Positions 1-8,830 of a DNA stretch of 64,000 bases are shown here, one piece after another. The translations under genes were made by a program, and so were the position numbers. Source of the DNA: JANQFV01 sp964468185 (GTDB lineage Bacteria > Planctomycetota > Phycisphaerae > UBA1845 > Fen-1342); the NCBI GenBank assembly GCA_964468185.1, contig CAYXTR010000001.1, positions 272,510 to 336,509 on the forward strand. The letters are read 5' to 3'. Position 1 is the stretch's first letter. Every line of letters begins with the position of its first letter. The notes beneath the pieces were generated by a model. The model saw only the letters and a list, made by a program, of their open reading frames with translations, did not search any database and was not told where the DNA came from.

Positions 1-172
1 GCCGCTGGGGATTGCCGGGTTCGGCCCGCCGCCTGATACGGCCGTCGCTAATGCACTGAGTTTGCAGCAGGTGGTGAGGCCGTCGAAGACGCGCGACAAG
101 ATTGAGGCCGAACTTGCCGAAGATGTGCAGTCAGAATCAGGTGAGGGACCGAGCCCGGAAGAGCCGGATTAA
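1..172 (+). CDS. 3' end of an unidentified protein (partial)
   Basis: An open frame runs in from the left edge (first full codon at base 2) and stops with TAA at 170-172, giving about 56 C-terminal residues. The tail is acidic and Glu/Pro/Ser-rich (ending EGPSPEEPD), as in a disordered C-terminus. No domain is recognisable in the visible part, so no function is assigned. It converges on the minus-strand phosphoesterase, and the two stop codons overlap by four bases. Confidence 0.5.
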   Translation, partial: PLGIAGFGPPPDTAVANALSLQQVVRPSKTRDKIEAELAEDVQSESGEGPSPEEPD

Positions 173-1449
173 TCTCGTGCTGGTGCGGGCTGGGTCGTTG
201 CCGGGGGCATGAGGGGTTGTGTGTCCGTTGCCGGCTTTCTCATGGTGTATTCATCGATCAACTCGCCATCCGAGCGGATCTGTCGGAGGGTGAGTTCAGG
301 GCCGACAACGGTTACGTGCGTGAAGCTGTGATGCTCGAACTCACTTGCGACGACGTAGTCGGGCTGTGGCGGGCGTGGTTCGTATAGGCCGGCGCCGCCG
401 GCGCCGGTGATCACATATATCACGCCTTCGTCGGCGCTGACGGGCTGGCCGCCCAACAGCGGCTTGGTGCGTTGATAATTGTGATCGTGGCCGCTGAAGA
501 CGACATCCACGGCCGCCCGCTCGAACGCTGGCACGAGTGTTCGCTGGATTCGCTCGTCGGGCGTGTACTTGCCGGCCGTGTAGGGCGGGTGATGCATTGA
601 TACGAAGCGCCAGGTTGGTGCAGGCTCCGCGGATAGCGCGGCAACGAGCCAAGGCGCGACGGCGTCCCGCAGTGTCGTTTCGTCCAGATTCGAGTCGATT
701 ACCACAACGCGACAGGCTCCGAAATCGAACCAGTAGTTGTGCTCCGGCGGCAGGCCGGCGGGACCGTTCTCGGGCAGGTCGAAGACTTCGCTGTAGCCTT
801 CGGCTGAGCCTTCGTTGTCCACGTCGTGGTTGCCGAGGCATGGCCAGAAGGGTGCGCGTGCCAGCAGATGGCGGTAGGGGGTGAAGAAGCGATCGTTGTA
901 GCGGTGTCGCGCGCCGTCCGGGTAAACCAGGTCGCCGGTGTGCAGCATGAAATCGGGCAGCGGCTCGAAAGCGCGCATGCGCTGGGCTAGCAGGTATTGT
1001 TCACGATTGCCTTTCCCGCTGTCGCCGAAGACGATGAAATGGAAGCGTTCTGCGGGCGTTGGACTGGTCTGAAAGGCGACCTCATCGGTCAGTGGCCGCT
1101 CTGCAGTGCGGATTTCGTAGGGGTAGGTACGCCCAGGCTCCAGGCCGGCGACGCGGGCGCTGTGTCGCCGACCGGACGCCTCGGCCGGCATGGTTTGCTC
1201 CTGCCCGCCCACCAGCACTGCCAGCGTGCAGTCCGTCGGCCGACTTGTGTACCAAACGAGTGTGGCGGCGTCCTGCGCCGGCCTTTGCACCATTGGCCCC
1301 TCGACAATCCGCACAGGCAGGATCCATGGGGCGATGGCGTACATTGCGTACGCGATAAGGATGATCACGACGATCCAGAACAGTACCGTCCTCGGTTTGG
1401 CGGGCCCGCGCCGCTGCGTTGCGACGACCTGCGGCGAATCCGTCATCAA
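169..1449 (-). CDS. membrane-anchored metallophosphoesterase (purple-acid-phosphatase-like)
   Basis: 426 residues. One N-terminal membrane helix (about 24-45) is followed by a fibronectin-III-like strand region (about 50-130) and a calcineurin-like phosphoesterase domain. All metal-binding blocks are visible: GDSG 142-145, GDLVY 172-176, GNHD 206-209, HH 286-287 and GHDH 320-323. The order of a small beta domain before the catalytic domain matches purple acid phosphatases, so a phosphomonoesterase acting outside the cytoplasmic membrane is likely; the substrate is unknown. The Pro/Thr-rich C-terminus looks unstructured. It starts directly after the coaD stop codon, so the two are probably co-transcribed. 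Confidence 0.85.
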   Translation of the reverse strand: MMTDSPQVVATQRRGPAKPRTVLFWIVVIILIAYAMYAIAPWILPVRIVEGPMVQRPAQDAATLVWYTSRPTDCTLAVLVGGQEQTMPAEASGRRHSARVAGLEPGRTYPYEIRTAERPLTDEVAFQTSPTPAERFHFIVFGDSGKGNREQYLLAQRMRAFEPLPDFMLHTGDLVYPDGARHRYNDRFFTPYRHLLARAPFWPCLGNHDVDNEGSAEGYSEVFDLPENGPAGLPPEHNYWFDFGACRVVVIDSNLDETTLRDAVAPWLVAALSAEPAPTWRFVSMHHPPYTAGKYTPDERIQRTLVPAFERAAVDVVFSGHDHNYQRTKPLLGGQPVSADEGVIYVITGAGGAGLYEPRPPQPDYVVASEFEHHSFTHVTVVGPELTLRQIRSDGELIDEYTMRKPATDTQPLMPPATTQPAPARD

Positions 1450-1962
1450 CTAGCCTCTCTGGTTTCCAAGCACGTCGGCCAGGCGCTTTGCGACGTTCTC
1501 CGGCACGAGTTGCTGAATGCGGTTGACGTCGCCGCCACCCATTTCGTAGATCTGGCGGATATAGGTGCTGGATGTGAGTGCGTGCTGGTCGCTGGTGAGA
1601 ATGAACACGGTCTCGACACCGCCAACCAGCCGATTGAGGTTGGCGATCTGGACTTCGTGATTGAGATCGGCCATGTCGCGGATTCCGCGAACAAGGACGC
1701 GCGCTCCGCGGGCGCGGCAGAAGTCGATCGTCAGGCCGTCGTACGTGTCTGCCTGGACGTTGGGCAGGTCATTGATGTGCGGCAGCAGCAGCTCCAGACG
1801 CTCTTGCGGGCTGAAGATGTGCTCTTTGTCGGGGTTCTTGCCGATGCCCACAACGAGCTTGTTGAAGAGCTGTGCCCCGCGGCGAATGATATCGAGATGT
1901 CCGTAAGTGACGGGGTCGAAAGACCCTTGGAATACCGCGACGATCGCTTCGTGATTTGGCAT
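1450..1962 (-). CDS. coaD: pantetheine-phosphate adenylyltransferase
   Basis: 170 residues, a normal CoaD length. It transfers AMP from ATP to 4'-phosphopantetheine, the penultimate step of coenzyme A synthesis, in the cytoplasm. The nucleotidyltransferase signature GSFDPVTYGH is at 13-22, the RGIRD block follows mid-protein, and the C-terminal STYIRQI block stands where the ISSTxIR motif is expected. The gene sits between a 99-residue unknown gene (3 bp upstream) and the phosphoesterase (0 bp downstream), implying a three-gene operon. Confidence 0.96.
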   Translation of the reverse strand: MPNHEAIVAVFQGSFDPVTYGHLDIIRRGAQLFNKLVVGIGKNPDKEHIFSPQERLELLLPHINDLPNVQADTYDGLTIDFCRARGARVLVRGIRDMADLNHEVQIANLNRLVGGVETVFILTSDQHALTSSTYIRQIYEMGGGDVNRIQQLVPENVAKRLADVLGNQRG

Positions 1963-1965
1963 GTC

Positions 1966-2265
1966 TCAGTCGCTGCTGTGAGTCCGGGCATCCGCTGTCT
2001 CGACTCGACGGGGGCAACTGCGCGGATGCGTGATACCCAGAAACTGTTCCCATTCCTCATGGACCGTGCAGTCGATGCCTTGCTCAGCCGCGCGCTGCTG
2101 CAAGTATGATTGCAGTGTCAACAGCATATCGTCCTGATCGAGCAGCTCAAAGGCATCGCAGCCGCCCGTTTGCAGTCGGCAGAAGAGGGCGACGTATATC
2201 TGCTTCATCTGGTCCAGTGAGACGTTCAGTTGCACGTCGTTGTTGCCGCGCTGAATGAGTTGCAT
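1966..2265 (-). CDS. small hypothetical protein upstream of coaD
   Basis: 99 residues, soluble, with no signal peptide or membrane helix. The N-terminal 60 residues look like a compact alpha/beta or helical fold (hydrophobic pattern around MKQIYVALFCRL); the last 20 are basic and probably disordered. I do not recognise the family. Its stop is 3 bp from the coaD start, so translation is probably coupled with coaD. Coding is supported mainly by this tight spacing. Confidence 0.6.
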   Translation of the reverse strand: MQLIQRGNNDVQLNVSLDQMKQIYVALFCRLQTGGCDAFELLDQDDMLLTLQSYLQQRAAEQGIDCTVHEEWEQFLGITHPRSCPRRVETADARTHSSD

Positions 2266-2350
2266 TCAGAACACTCCATTTGAAACCAACTTCCCCCTCG
2301 ATGCTAGATGTGGCTGCGGCCCATTTCCAAAAAAGGGCGCGAGCGGTGCA

Positions 2351-3997
2351 TCAGGGCTCTGGCGCCGTCTGACCAGCACGGCTCAGGAAGTGCATGCCGG
2401 CGATCGTGTCGTGCAGCCGGTAATGGTCCCGGACCCAAGCCGCCGCGTCGTCGGTCGATGATCGCCGTAAGCCGGCATAATCCGGTGGCGAAATGACGAT
2501 GACGGCCGGCGGGGTGGTGCGGAGATCCGCCAGGGCACCGTCGAAGACGAACTGCGCGTGATGGCCGACCTGGCCGAGTTTCTCGAACGTCGCAAAACGG
2601 GAGGCGGGCAGGCGGTGTGCATAACGATAGGTGCCGGGACTCCAACCCCAGACGTACACGCGTTCGGCGGGCGTCGTCATCGCGCGCAGTGCCGTCCCGC
2701 GCAGGACCTCGTCGCGCGGGCGTTTGTGGTCCAGGGCCAGCCAGTGTGGCTTTGCGGCCCAGCAGTTGCGCAACGCGCCATGATTCGCCGCCGCCAGCGC
2801 TATTAATACGTACATGAATGCGACGATGGCGACCGCAGCGGCTGGCCGTCTCGTAATCTGCGACACCAGGCCCCGCCGGCCGGCAAGCAGGTGGTAGGGG
2901 TAGATTGCGAGCAGCGCGAGCGCGGGCAGGATTGGCATGAGATGGTGGCCACGGCGGCCGGGACCGACGCAGGCGAGGTAGAAAGCAAACAGCACCCAAA
3001 GCAGCAGCGGGCCGAATGCGCGTCGCGGTGGCCGGGTTTCGCGTGCGGGGCGATTCACGTGGGTGAGGATCCTGCAGCCCATGCCAGCCGCTGCCAGGGC
3101 AATCATCCCACTCAGGTGCAGCAGGAGCCACGTGTATTGCCCGATCGCCCGGTCCACGCGAAGCCAACTCGCGTCGCCGATTGCGAAATACGCGCGATTG
3201 AATCGTCCCACGGCAAACGCGGCTTCCGGGAGGGCCCCGTCAACCGCCAGTACGGTCGCCACGCTCAGTATCGGAGCGAGGCACCCGAGCATAAGCACGC
3301 CCCATGGTCGCCAGCCGGCAATCCAAGACCAAACGTGTTGCGGCTGCCGGTGCCGACGGTATTGCAGCCACATCAAATGGAGCCCGATTGCGGCGGCTGC
3401 CGCGAGCCCGGATTGCTTGAAGAGCGGCGCGCACCCCAAGCCCAGCCCGCAGAGCAGCAGCCATCCGCGTCCGCCGCGTCGTAGCCACTGCAAGTACGCC
3501 AGCATGGCCGTGCACTCGCAAGCGATCAGCCAGGTCTCAGTTCGGTTGGCACCGCATTCCAGGTGAGGGTCCGTCAGGGCGACTGCGATGAGCGCTGCGG
3601 CGAGCACCGACAGCTCGCGCTGGTAGATTCGTCGAGAGATGCCGATTGTCGCCAGCAGGGTTATGACCAATGCCATGGTCCCCGCCACGACTTCTCCGGC
3701 AGCATCCACACCGACGAGTCGCGTGGTTGCGGCATTGACCCACCAGATTCCGGGGGGCTTGTTGTCCCAGACGTCGAGGTATGGCCGCGCGCCTTCGGCG
3801 ATGCACCAGCCGAAATAGACGAACATGTCGCTGTCGACCATGTTCTCGCGCCAGTGAATTGCCGATTGGTTGAGGACGAGGGCGGTCAACACGATCGCGA
3901 GGATTGCCACGAAAGTGGTTGCGCCCCCCCACAGTTTCTGCCGCTGGCGCACTAACGATCGTGTACTGGCGCGCCCCAAAGAGCCCATCAGTGCCAT
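2351..3997 (-). CDS. GT39/ArnT-like membrane glycosyltransferase
   Basis: 548 residues with about ten hydrophobic helices from residue 26 onward and a soluble C-terminal part. The first periplasmic loop reads DSDMFVYFGWCIAEG...PYLDVWDNKPPG; an acidic loop followed by D-x-KPPG is the hallmark of the dolichyl-phosphate-mannose mannosyltransferase (PMT_2/GT39) and ArnT group, which transfer a sugar from a polyprenyl-phosphate donor at the outer face of the inner membrane. Acceptor and sugar are not predictable. The start overlaps the rdgB stop by 10 bp, so it is expressed with rdgB. A start a few codons downstream is also possible. Confidence 0.8.
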   Translation of the reverse strand: MALMGSLGRASTRSLVRQRQKLWGGATTFVAILAIVLTALVLNQSAIHWRENMVDSDMFVYFGWCIAEGARPYLDVWDNKPPGIWWVNAATTRLVGVDAAGEVVAGTMALVITLLATIGISRRIYQRELSVLAAALIAVALTDPHLECGANRTETWLIACECTAMLAYLQWLRRGGRGWLLLCGLGLGCAPLFKQSGLAAAAAIGLHLMWLQYRRHRQPQHVWSWIAGWRPWGVLMLGCLAPILSVATVLAVDGALPEAAFAVGRFNRAYFAIGDASWLRVDRAIGQYTWLLLHLSGMIALAAAGMGCRILTHVNRPARETRPPRRAFGPLLLWVLFAFYLACVGPGRRGHHLMPILPALALLAIYPYHLLAGRRGLVSQITRRPAAAVAIVAFMYVLIALAAANHGALRNCWAAKPHWLALDHKRPRDEVLRGTALRAMTTPAERVYVWGWSPGTYRYAHRLPASRFATFEKLGQVGHHAQFVFDGALADLRTTPPAVIVISPPDYAGLRRSSTDDAAAWVRDHYRLHDTIAGMHFLSRAGQTAPEP

Positions 3998-4602
3998 GCG
4001 CCCCGGGTGCGCAACAGTCGTTCGAGTTCGGTCAGCATCTTTCGCAGGGCCTCGCCACGATGGCTCCGCGCGTTCTTCTCGGCCGGGGGCAGTTCGGCGG
4101 CGGTGCAGTTCAACTCGGGCACGTGGAAGTGCGGGTCGTAGCCGAAGCCGTTGGTCCCGCGCGCCTCATTGCAAATCCGTCCCTCGAATGTCCCGCTGGT
4201 TTCAAGCAGTACCTGCTCGCCTTCCACGTAGGCCATCGCACAGCGGAAACGGGCCGTGCGGTGCTCTGCCGGTATGTCGGCGAGTAGCGATATCAGTTTC
4301 TGGTTGTTGCGCGCGTCGCTGCGGGGTGAACCGGCGTAGCGAGCCGAATGGACGCCGGGGGCTCCATGCAGCGCGTCTACTTCGAGTCCCGAATCGTCAG
4401 CGAGTGTTGCCAGCCCTGTTGCCGCGGCGTAGTGCAGGGCCTTCAGTCGTGCGTTTTCCGCGAAGGTCGCTCCGGTCTCCTCCGCGGGCGGGATGTCCGG
4501 GAACTCGTCCAGCCCGTGCCACCGGAGCGGCATTTCGCCGGCGATTTGGCGCATCTCGCGCAGCTTTCCGGCGTTGCCGGTTGCCAGGAGCACGTCGAAC
4601 AT
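3988..4602 (-). CDS. rdgB: dITP/XTP pyrophosphatase (Ham1/RdgB)
   Basis: 204 residues, typical of the family. It hydrolyses non-canonical purine triphosphates (dITP, XTP) to monophosphates and so keeps hypoxanthine and xanthine out of DNA. Family blocks are present: TGNAGK 8-13, LADDSG 67-72 with the catalytic Asp pair, GTNGFGYDPHF 149-159 and SHRGEAL at 180-186. It lies in a minus-strand run rph - lipoprotein - rdgB - GT39; rph next to rdgB is a common bacterial arrangement. The start is 3 bp from the preceding stop. Confidence 0.95.
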   Translation of the reverse strand: MFDVLLATGNAGKLREMRQIAGEMPLRWHGLDEFPDIPPAEETGATFAENARLKALHYAAATGLATLADDSGLEVDALHGAPGVHSARYAGSPRSDARNNQKLISLLADIPAEHRTARFRCAMAYVEGEQVLLETSGTFEGRICNEARGTNGFGYDPHFHVPELNCTAAELPPAEKNARSHRGEALRKMLTELERLLRTRGAWH

Positions 4603-4605
4603 GAC

Positions 4606-5484
4606 TTAGCGCCCTCCGAGACCCGGTAGTGCCTCCGCCCGGGGGATGATGACCGGGAACGACGGTGCGGGTGTGCGCTGCGGGGTCGCTTCTCCCCGCG
4701 CCCGCGTCACCTCGTAATACAAGTGCCCGTTGTGCAGGCTGTGTGGAAACCGTTCCTGTGCGGCGAGCATCTGCGGATCCACAATGCGGTTGGTCACTTC
4801 CAGCCGCCCGCTCAGCGGGTCCTCCCGGCGAATCTCGGTCACGGCTTCCTGCGGATAGGTGCCGACGTACACGGAGCTGCGAGAGGTGCCGTGGTGAAAA
4901 TAGGCCTCTTCGCCGCGCTCGCGCAGGATTTCGCAATAGCGCTCGGCGGCCGACCGCCGACTGCGAAACTCGCCGGTGTTGTAGAACACGCCCACGTGCA
5001 GCGACCAGTATCCGCTGGCATTCTCCAGGTTCCATTCGGGATGCGTGCTTTCGTACGTCGATAGCACGTCCATGGTTGCCAGGATGAAGGGCCATACGTC
5101 GACGTTCTGCAGCCGCAGACTCTGGATCTTGTTCAGGTCTTGCAGGTGATCAGGCTTGAATCGAGCTTCGTCCGAGTCGGCATCGTAGATTCGCCGGTAA
5201 CGGCCGTAGAAGACGGCGGTGCTTTCCTCGTCGCTGATGACCTGTACCAGGCGCGGGTCGAGTCCGGGGACCTGCCTCAGGGCGTCGGCGTACATGCGGG
5301 CGCTTTCGAAGCGGTCGGGCGTGTTCAGTGTGATGCAGCGGATGGACCAGACTTCTTCGTCACTGCCAGTCCTGCCCGGGCCGGCGCGATTCAATCCAGT
5401 CGTCTCACAGCCGAGACACGCGACCAGCAGGCTGGTCATGCACGCGAGTTTCCATGTGGACCGGCACAGCCGCCTCGCCATCAT
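4606..5484 (-). CDS. predicted lipoprotein with a SPOR-like segment
   Basis: 292 residues. A basic start and hydrophobic stretch end in LVACLGC (Cys about 26), a plausible lipobox. The middle (about 160-215) contains a strand, an Arg/Glu-rich helix that shortens or pairs residues, and the phrase SVYVGTYP, resembling SPOR peptidoglycan-binding repeats but not convincingly enough to assign. It starts right after the rph stop and ends 3 bp before rdgB, so it belongs to the rph-rdgB operon. Function unknown. Confidence 0.7.
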   Translation of the reverse strand: MMARRLCRSTWKLACMTSLLVACLGCETTGLNRAGPGRTGSDEEVWSIRCITLNTPDRFESARMYADALRQVPGLDPRLVQVISDEESTAVFYGRYRRIYDADSDEARFKPDHLQDLNKIQSLRLQNVDVWPFILATMDVLSTYESTHPEWNLENASGYWSLHVGVFYNTGEFRSRRSAAERYCEILRERGEEAYFHHGTSRSSVYVGTYPQEAVTEIRREDPLSGRLEVTNRIVDPQMLAAQERFPHSLHNGHLYYEVTRARGEATPQRTPAPSFPVIIPRAEALPGLGGR

Positions 5485-6213
5485 TCACGCACCCGGCCCC
5501 AGGGGTTCAGCCATTGCCGCCTGCTGGATTTCGAAGAGCTGCTGAATCCCGCGGCGACCGAGGTCACACATGGCGGCCAGCTGCTCAGCGCTGTACGGCT
5601 TGCCTTCGGCCGTCGCCTGCACCTCGACCCACGCGCCCTCGGTGGTCATGACGAGATTGCAGTCGACCTCGGCGGCGACGTCTTCCTGGTAGTTCAGATC
5701 CAGCAGGAGTTCTCCATTGACGATACCCACGCTGACTGCTGCCACGCCGCCCGTCAAGGCTGCGCTGGTCCACCAACTGCGTTCCTGACCGACGGCCAGG
5801 GCGTCGTAGAGCGCCACGAACGCGCCGGTGATCGCGGCGGTGCGGGTTCCGCCGTCGGCTTGCAGGACGTCGCAATCGATGTAGATCGTCCGGGGACCAA
5901 GGACGGACATGTTGACGACGCTGCGCAGGGAGCGTCCGATCAGCCGCTGGATTTCCTGGGCACGTCCGTCCACCTTGGCGCGGCTGCGTTTGCGTCGGTC
6001 GGGCGTGGCACCGGGCAGCATGTCGTATTCGGCTGTTACCCAGCCGTGATTGCTCGCCGCGCGCCATTCGGGCACGTCTTCGACGATGGACGCGGTGCAC
6101 AGGACGTGCGTGCGGCCGGCGCGGACCAGCACGGAACCGGCGGGCGGTTCGGTGTATCCGCGAATGATCTGCATGGGTCGGAGTTCATCGTGTTTGCGAT
6201 CAGAGCGTGACAT
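5485..6213 (-). CDS. rph: ribonuclease PH
   Basis: 242 residues. It is a phosphorolytic 3'-5' exoribonuclease that trims tRNA 3' ends using inorganic phosphate. The opening RSDRKHDELRP, the GRTHVLCTASI block and the DCDVLQADGGTRTAAITGA motif around residues 115-133 identify it firmly. The length matches the bacterial enzyme (about 240). It is the first gene of the minus-strand run rph - lipoprotein - rdgB - GT39, with almost no spacing between members. Confidence 0.97.
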   Translation of the reverse strand: MSRSDRKHDELRPMQIIRGYTEPPAGSVLVRAGRTHVLCTASIVEDVPEWRAASNHGWVTAEYDMLPGATPDRRKRSRAKVDGRAQEIQRLIGRSLRSVVNMSVLGPRTIYIDCDVLQADGGTRTAAITGAFVALYDALAVGQERSWWTSAALTGGVAAVSVGIVNGELLLDLNYQEDVAAEVDCNLVMTTEGAWVEVQATAEGKPYSAEQLAAMCDLGRRGIQQLFEIQQAAMAEPLGPGA

Positions 6214-6277
6214 TGCTTACACCGCTGTCATGTCTCGCCCCCGAGACTTCATTAACTCCCACCCGTTTGTCACGAAC

Positions 6278-6303
6278 GGTCGCCTACCGATTCTCCGGCG
6301 ACC
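6278..6303 (-). terminator. hairpin downstream of the nucleotide-sugar dehydrogenase
   Basis: A 7-bp perfect inverted repeat (GGTCGCC / GGCGACC, 12-base loop) lies just after the dehydrogenase stop. There is no T-tract, so this is a possible rather than a clear intrinsic terminator. Confidence 0.35.
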
Positions 6304-6316
6304 GCAAGCTCCCCCC

Positions 6317-7639
6317 CTAGGCTTTCAGAACCTTCGCCGGCCGCTTCTTGCCGCCGGTCGCGTTGCGCGTGTCGATGACCAGCGGTGCGTGCTTGCACAC
6401 CATATCATAATCCACGCTGGAATGATCCGTGGCAATCAACACGCAATCGTACTTCTTGAGTTGCGTCGGTGTGAGGGGCACGCTCTTCATGTGTGCGATA
6501 TTATGCTCGCGCATTTCCTTGGCGACTGGGATGTGCGGATCATGATAATCGACCTTCGCGCCGACAGTCTGTAACAGCTCGATCAAGACCACTGACGGGG
6601 ACTCGCGTACGTCATCGACGTCCTTCTTGTACGCCAGCCCGAGGACCAGCACCTTTGACTTGCTGAGTGCCTTGCCGCGGTCATTGAGCGCCTCGCCGAC
6701 CTTGCCGACGACGTACTCGGGCATGAACGTGTTGATTTCCCATGCCAGCTCGATGAAGCGCGTGGGCTTGCCGTACTCGCGGGCCTTCCAGGCGAGGTAG
6801 AGGGGGTCAATCGGGATGCAGTGGCCGCCCAGGCCGGGCCCAGGGTAAAAGGCCTGGAAACCGAACGGCTTGGTCTTGGCGGCCGCGATGACCTCCCAGA
6901 CGTCGATGCCCATGCGGTCGAAGATGATCTTCAGCTCGTTGACCAGAGCGATATTGATGGCGCGGTAGACGTTCTCGACGATCTTGCACGCCTCGGCCAC
7001 CTCGCACGTGCTTACCGGCACGACGGTGGTGAGTGCACCGCGGTAGAGCTCGGCAGCCAGTCTACCGCTGTCCTTTGTCGCCCCGCCCACGACCTTCGGG
7101 ATATCCTTCGTCATGATGTCCTTGCGGCCGGGATCTTCACGCTCGGGCGAGAATGCCAGGAAGTAGTCCTGGTCCAGCTTCTTGCCGGACTGGTCAAGGA
7201 TCGGTTTGACGATCTCAGTCGTTGTTCCGGGGTACGTCGTCGATTCGAGCACGATGAGCTGGCCGCGTCGCAGCCGCTTGGCGATATCTTCCGCCGTGCT
7301 GCGGACGTAGGTCATGTCGGGCTCGCGCATGCGGTCCAGGGGGGTTGGCACGCAGATCAGAATCGCGTCGGGCTTGTTGAGCTGTTTCATGTCGGTGGTC
7401 GCCTCGAAACGACCATCCTTGATGTACTGCTGAAACTCCTTGCCGGGCAGGTACTCGATGTACGTCTTGCCGGCGTAGAGCATCTTCACTTTCCGCTCGT
7501 CCACGTCGAACCCGTGCACCTTGAAACCCGAGCGCACGAATTCGCGCACCAGGGGCAGGCCTACGTATCCGAGCCCCATCACACCGACCACCGCCTTCTG
7601 GTCGGTGATCTTCTTCAGCAGTGTTTCGCTAACGGTCAT
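6317..7639 (-). CDS. UDP-N-acetylglucosamine/mannosamine-type nucleotide-sugar dehydrogenase
   Basis: 440 residues. NAD-dependent four-electron oxidation of a UDP-sugar to the uronate, feeding surface polysaccharide synthesis. The Rossmann motif GLGYVG is at 22-27, the catalytic Cys274 lies in GGHCIPIDP, and the C-terminal UDP-binding domain has GLAYKKDVDDVRESP. The sequence resembles the WbpA/WecC group more than UDP-glucose dehydrogenases. The ATG at 7639 is chosen because GGAGAA lies 6 bp upstream and the Rossmann fold then starts at the usual distance; longer starts have no ribosome site. No other polysaccharide gene is adjacent. Confidence 0.9.
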   Translation of the reverse strand: MTVSETLLKKITDQKAVVGVMGLGYVGLPLVREFVRSGFKVHGFDVDERKVKMLYAGKTYIEYLPGKEFQQYIKDGRFEATTDMKQLNKPDAILICVPTPLDRMREPDMTYVRSTAEDIAKRLRRGQLIVLESTTYPGTTTEIVKPILDQSGKKLDQDYFLAFSPEREDPGRKDIMTKDIPKVVGGATKDSGRLAAELYRGALTTVVPVSTCEVAEACKIVENVYRAINIALVNELKIIFDRMGIDVWEVIAAAKTKPFGFQAFYPGPGLGGHCIPIDPLYLAWKAREYGKPTRFIELAWEINTFMPEYVVGKVGEALNDRGKALSKSKVLVLGLAYKKDVDDVRESPSVVLIELLQTVGAKVDYHDPHIPVAKEMREHNIAHMKSVPLTPTQLKKYDCVLIATDHSSVDYDMVCKHAPLVIDTRNATGGKKRPAKVLKA

Positions 7640-7821
7640 GAGCTTCTCCGGTCCGATCCAGGCAGTTGCGTCAGATTGGCGCGTCTTTGTACCGGCAGGG
7701 CGGTAGCGTGGCAACCGCCGCAGCCGCGCAGGTCGTGCGCCTTTCGGGCTGCCCCGCTGCCTGCGTTATCGGTGCCGAGACGGCTTGCGCTGGAGTCGCG
7801 TCGTCGGGATGTGGGGGAATG

Positions 7822-7850
7822 CAAACGCGGCGACCTGCGTGGTCGCCGCG
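7822..7850 (-). terminator. terminator of the sigma/anti-sigma operon
   Basis: A perfect 10-bp stem (CGCGGCGACC / GGTCGCCGCG, 5-base loop) lies 34 bp after the stop of the Pro-rich protein gene. On the minus strand the stem is followed by TTTGC. This fits an intrinsic terminator for the three-gene operon. Confidence 0.7.
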
Positions 7851-7883
7851 TCGTTGATAGCGCGCTTCCCGGGTCAATCTGCG

Positions 7884-8774
7884 CTACCAGATACCCCCGT
7901 CATTGCCAATGAGCTGATCCATGCGCCGCTCGATGATGGCGTCGCGTTCGCGTTCGCGATGCTCCAACTGCCGCGCCATGCGCTCGAACATGTGGCGTAA
8001 GTGCTGTAACTCACGCTCGATACGTTCGAGTTGCGCCTCGCGCAGCTCCGTCCGCACTTCAAAATGCTCCCCGACGACCCGCTCGAGATGCGCCACGGTC
8101 TCATCGATTTCATGCCTGGCCGCGTCGTGCGTTCGCATCTCGCGAATGCGCTCCGCCAGCTCCATCGAACGACGCTCGAGTTCGTGGTGGCGAGCTTCGA
8201 GGCGCTCGAACCGCTCAGCGAGCGCGTGGGGTGGCTCGTCGTCGCGATGTGGGCCACGCGCGGGGTGCTGAGGACGCCGCCGGTCGTGGCGTGCTTCGTG
8301 TTCGCGCTCCGCGTCAGATTCATGCAGCGCGTCTTCAAGGCGTGCCATGATCGCGTCCAGCAGGACGTCCTTCAGGCGCTCGGGATCCTCGCGGCCGAGG
8401 CGGTGCAAACGCTCTGCCAGCTCAGGATGCTGCTCGCCAATCAGCCGCAAGAGCGGCCCCAGTGGTCCTCCGTGTGGTGGATGTGGCCGACCCGGCGGAA
8501 AACCGCCGGGTCCCAGCCCCTTGGGTCCGCCTGGAGGCGGACCAGGTGGACGATGGCGGGGCGGCCCGCCCGCAGTATCCCCCGACGGCTTCGGATCATC
8601 CCACTTGGCTCGCTCGGGAGGTGATCCGGATGGAGGTGGTGGGGGCTTCGGGGGTTCGTCGCCTCCGGCGGTCGCGCGCGGCGTTTGACTGTCGTCGACT
8701 ACCGCGCCGCTGACGGAATTGGCCAGGGCGAGCACGAGCAATACGGCCAGCAGGCCGATCAGTGGTTTCTTCAT
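7884..8774 (-). CDS. exported Pro/Gly/His-rich coiled-coil protein
   Basis: 296 residues from the ATG at 8774, chosen because AGGAG stands 9 bp upstream and a clean signal peptide follows (MKKPLIGLLAVLLVLALANSV). After cleavage comes a low-complexity Pro/Gly/His segment (about 30-110), a short helical part, then a strongly charged Glu/Arg/His coiled coil (about 180-290). The His-rich helices recall periplasmic metal-sensing or Spy/ZraP-like chaperone proteins, but I see no diagnostic motif. It is the last gene of the ECF sigma - anti-sigma operon, so it is probably the sensor, target or effector of that system in the envelope. Confidence 0.75.
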   Translation of the reverse strand: MKKPLIGLLAVLLVLALANSVSGAVVDDSQTPRATAGGDEPPKPPPPPSGSPPERAKWDDPKPSGDTAGGPPRHRPPGPPPGGPKGLGPGGFPPGRPHPPHGGPLGPLLRLIGEQHPELAERLHRLGREDPERLKDVLLDAIMARLEDALHESDAEREHEARHDRRRPQHPARGPHRDDEPPHALAERFERLEARHHELERRSMELAERIREMRTHDAARHEIDETVAHLERVVGEHFEVRTELREAQLERIERELQHLRHMFERMARQLEHRERERDAIIERRMDQLIGNDGGIW

Positions 8775-8830
8775 GATCCAATCTCCTATTGGTGGCGGGG
8801 GCTTGGGCTGTGGCCAAGCGGACCGCAACC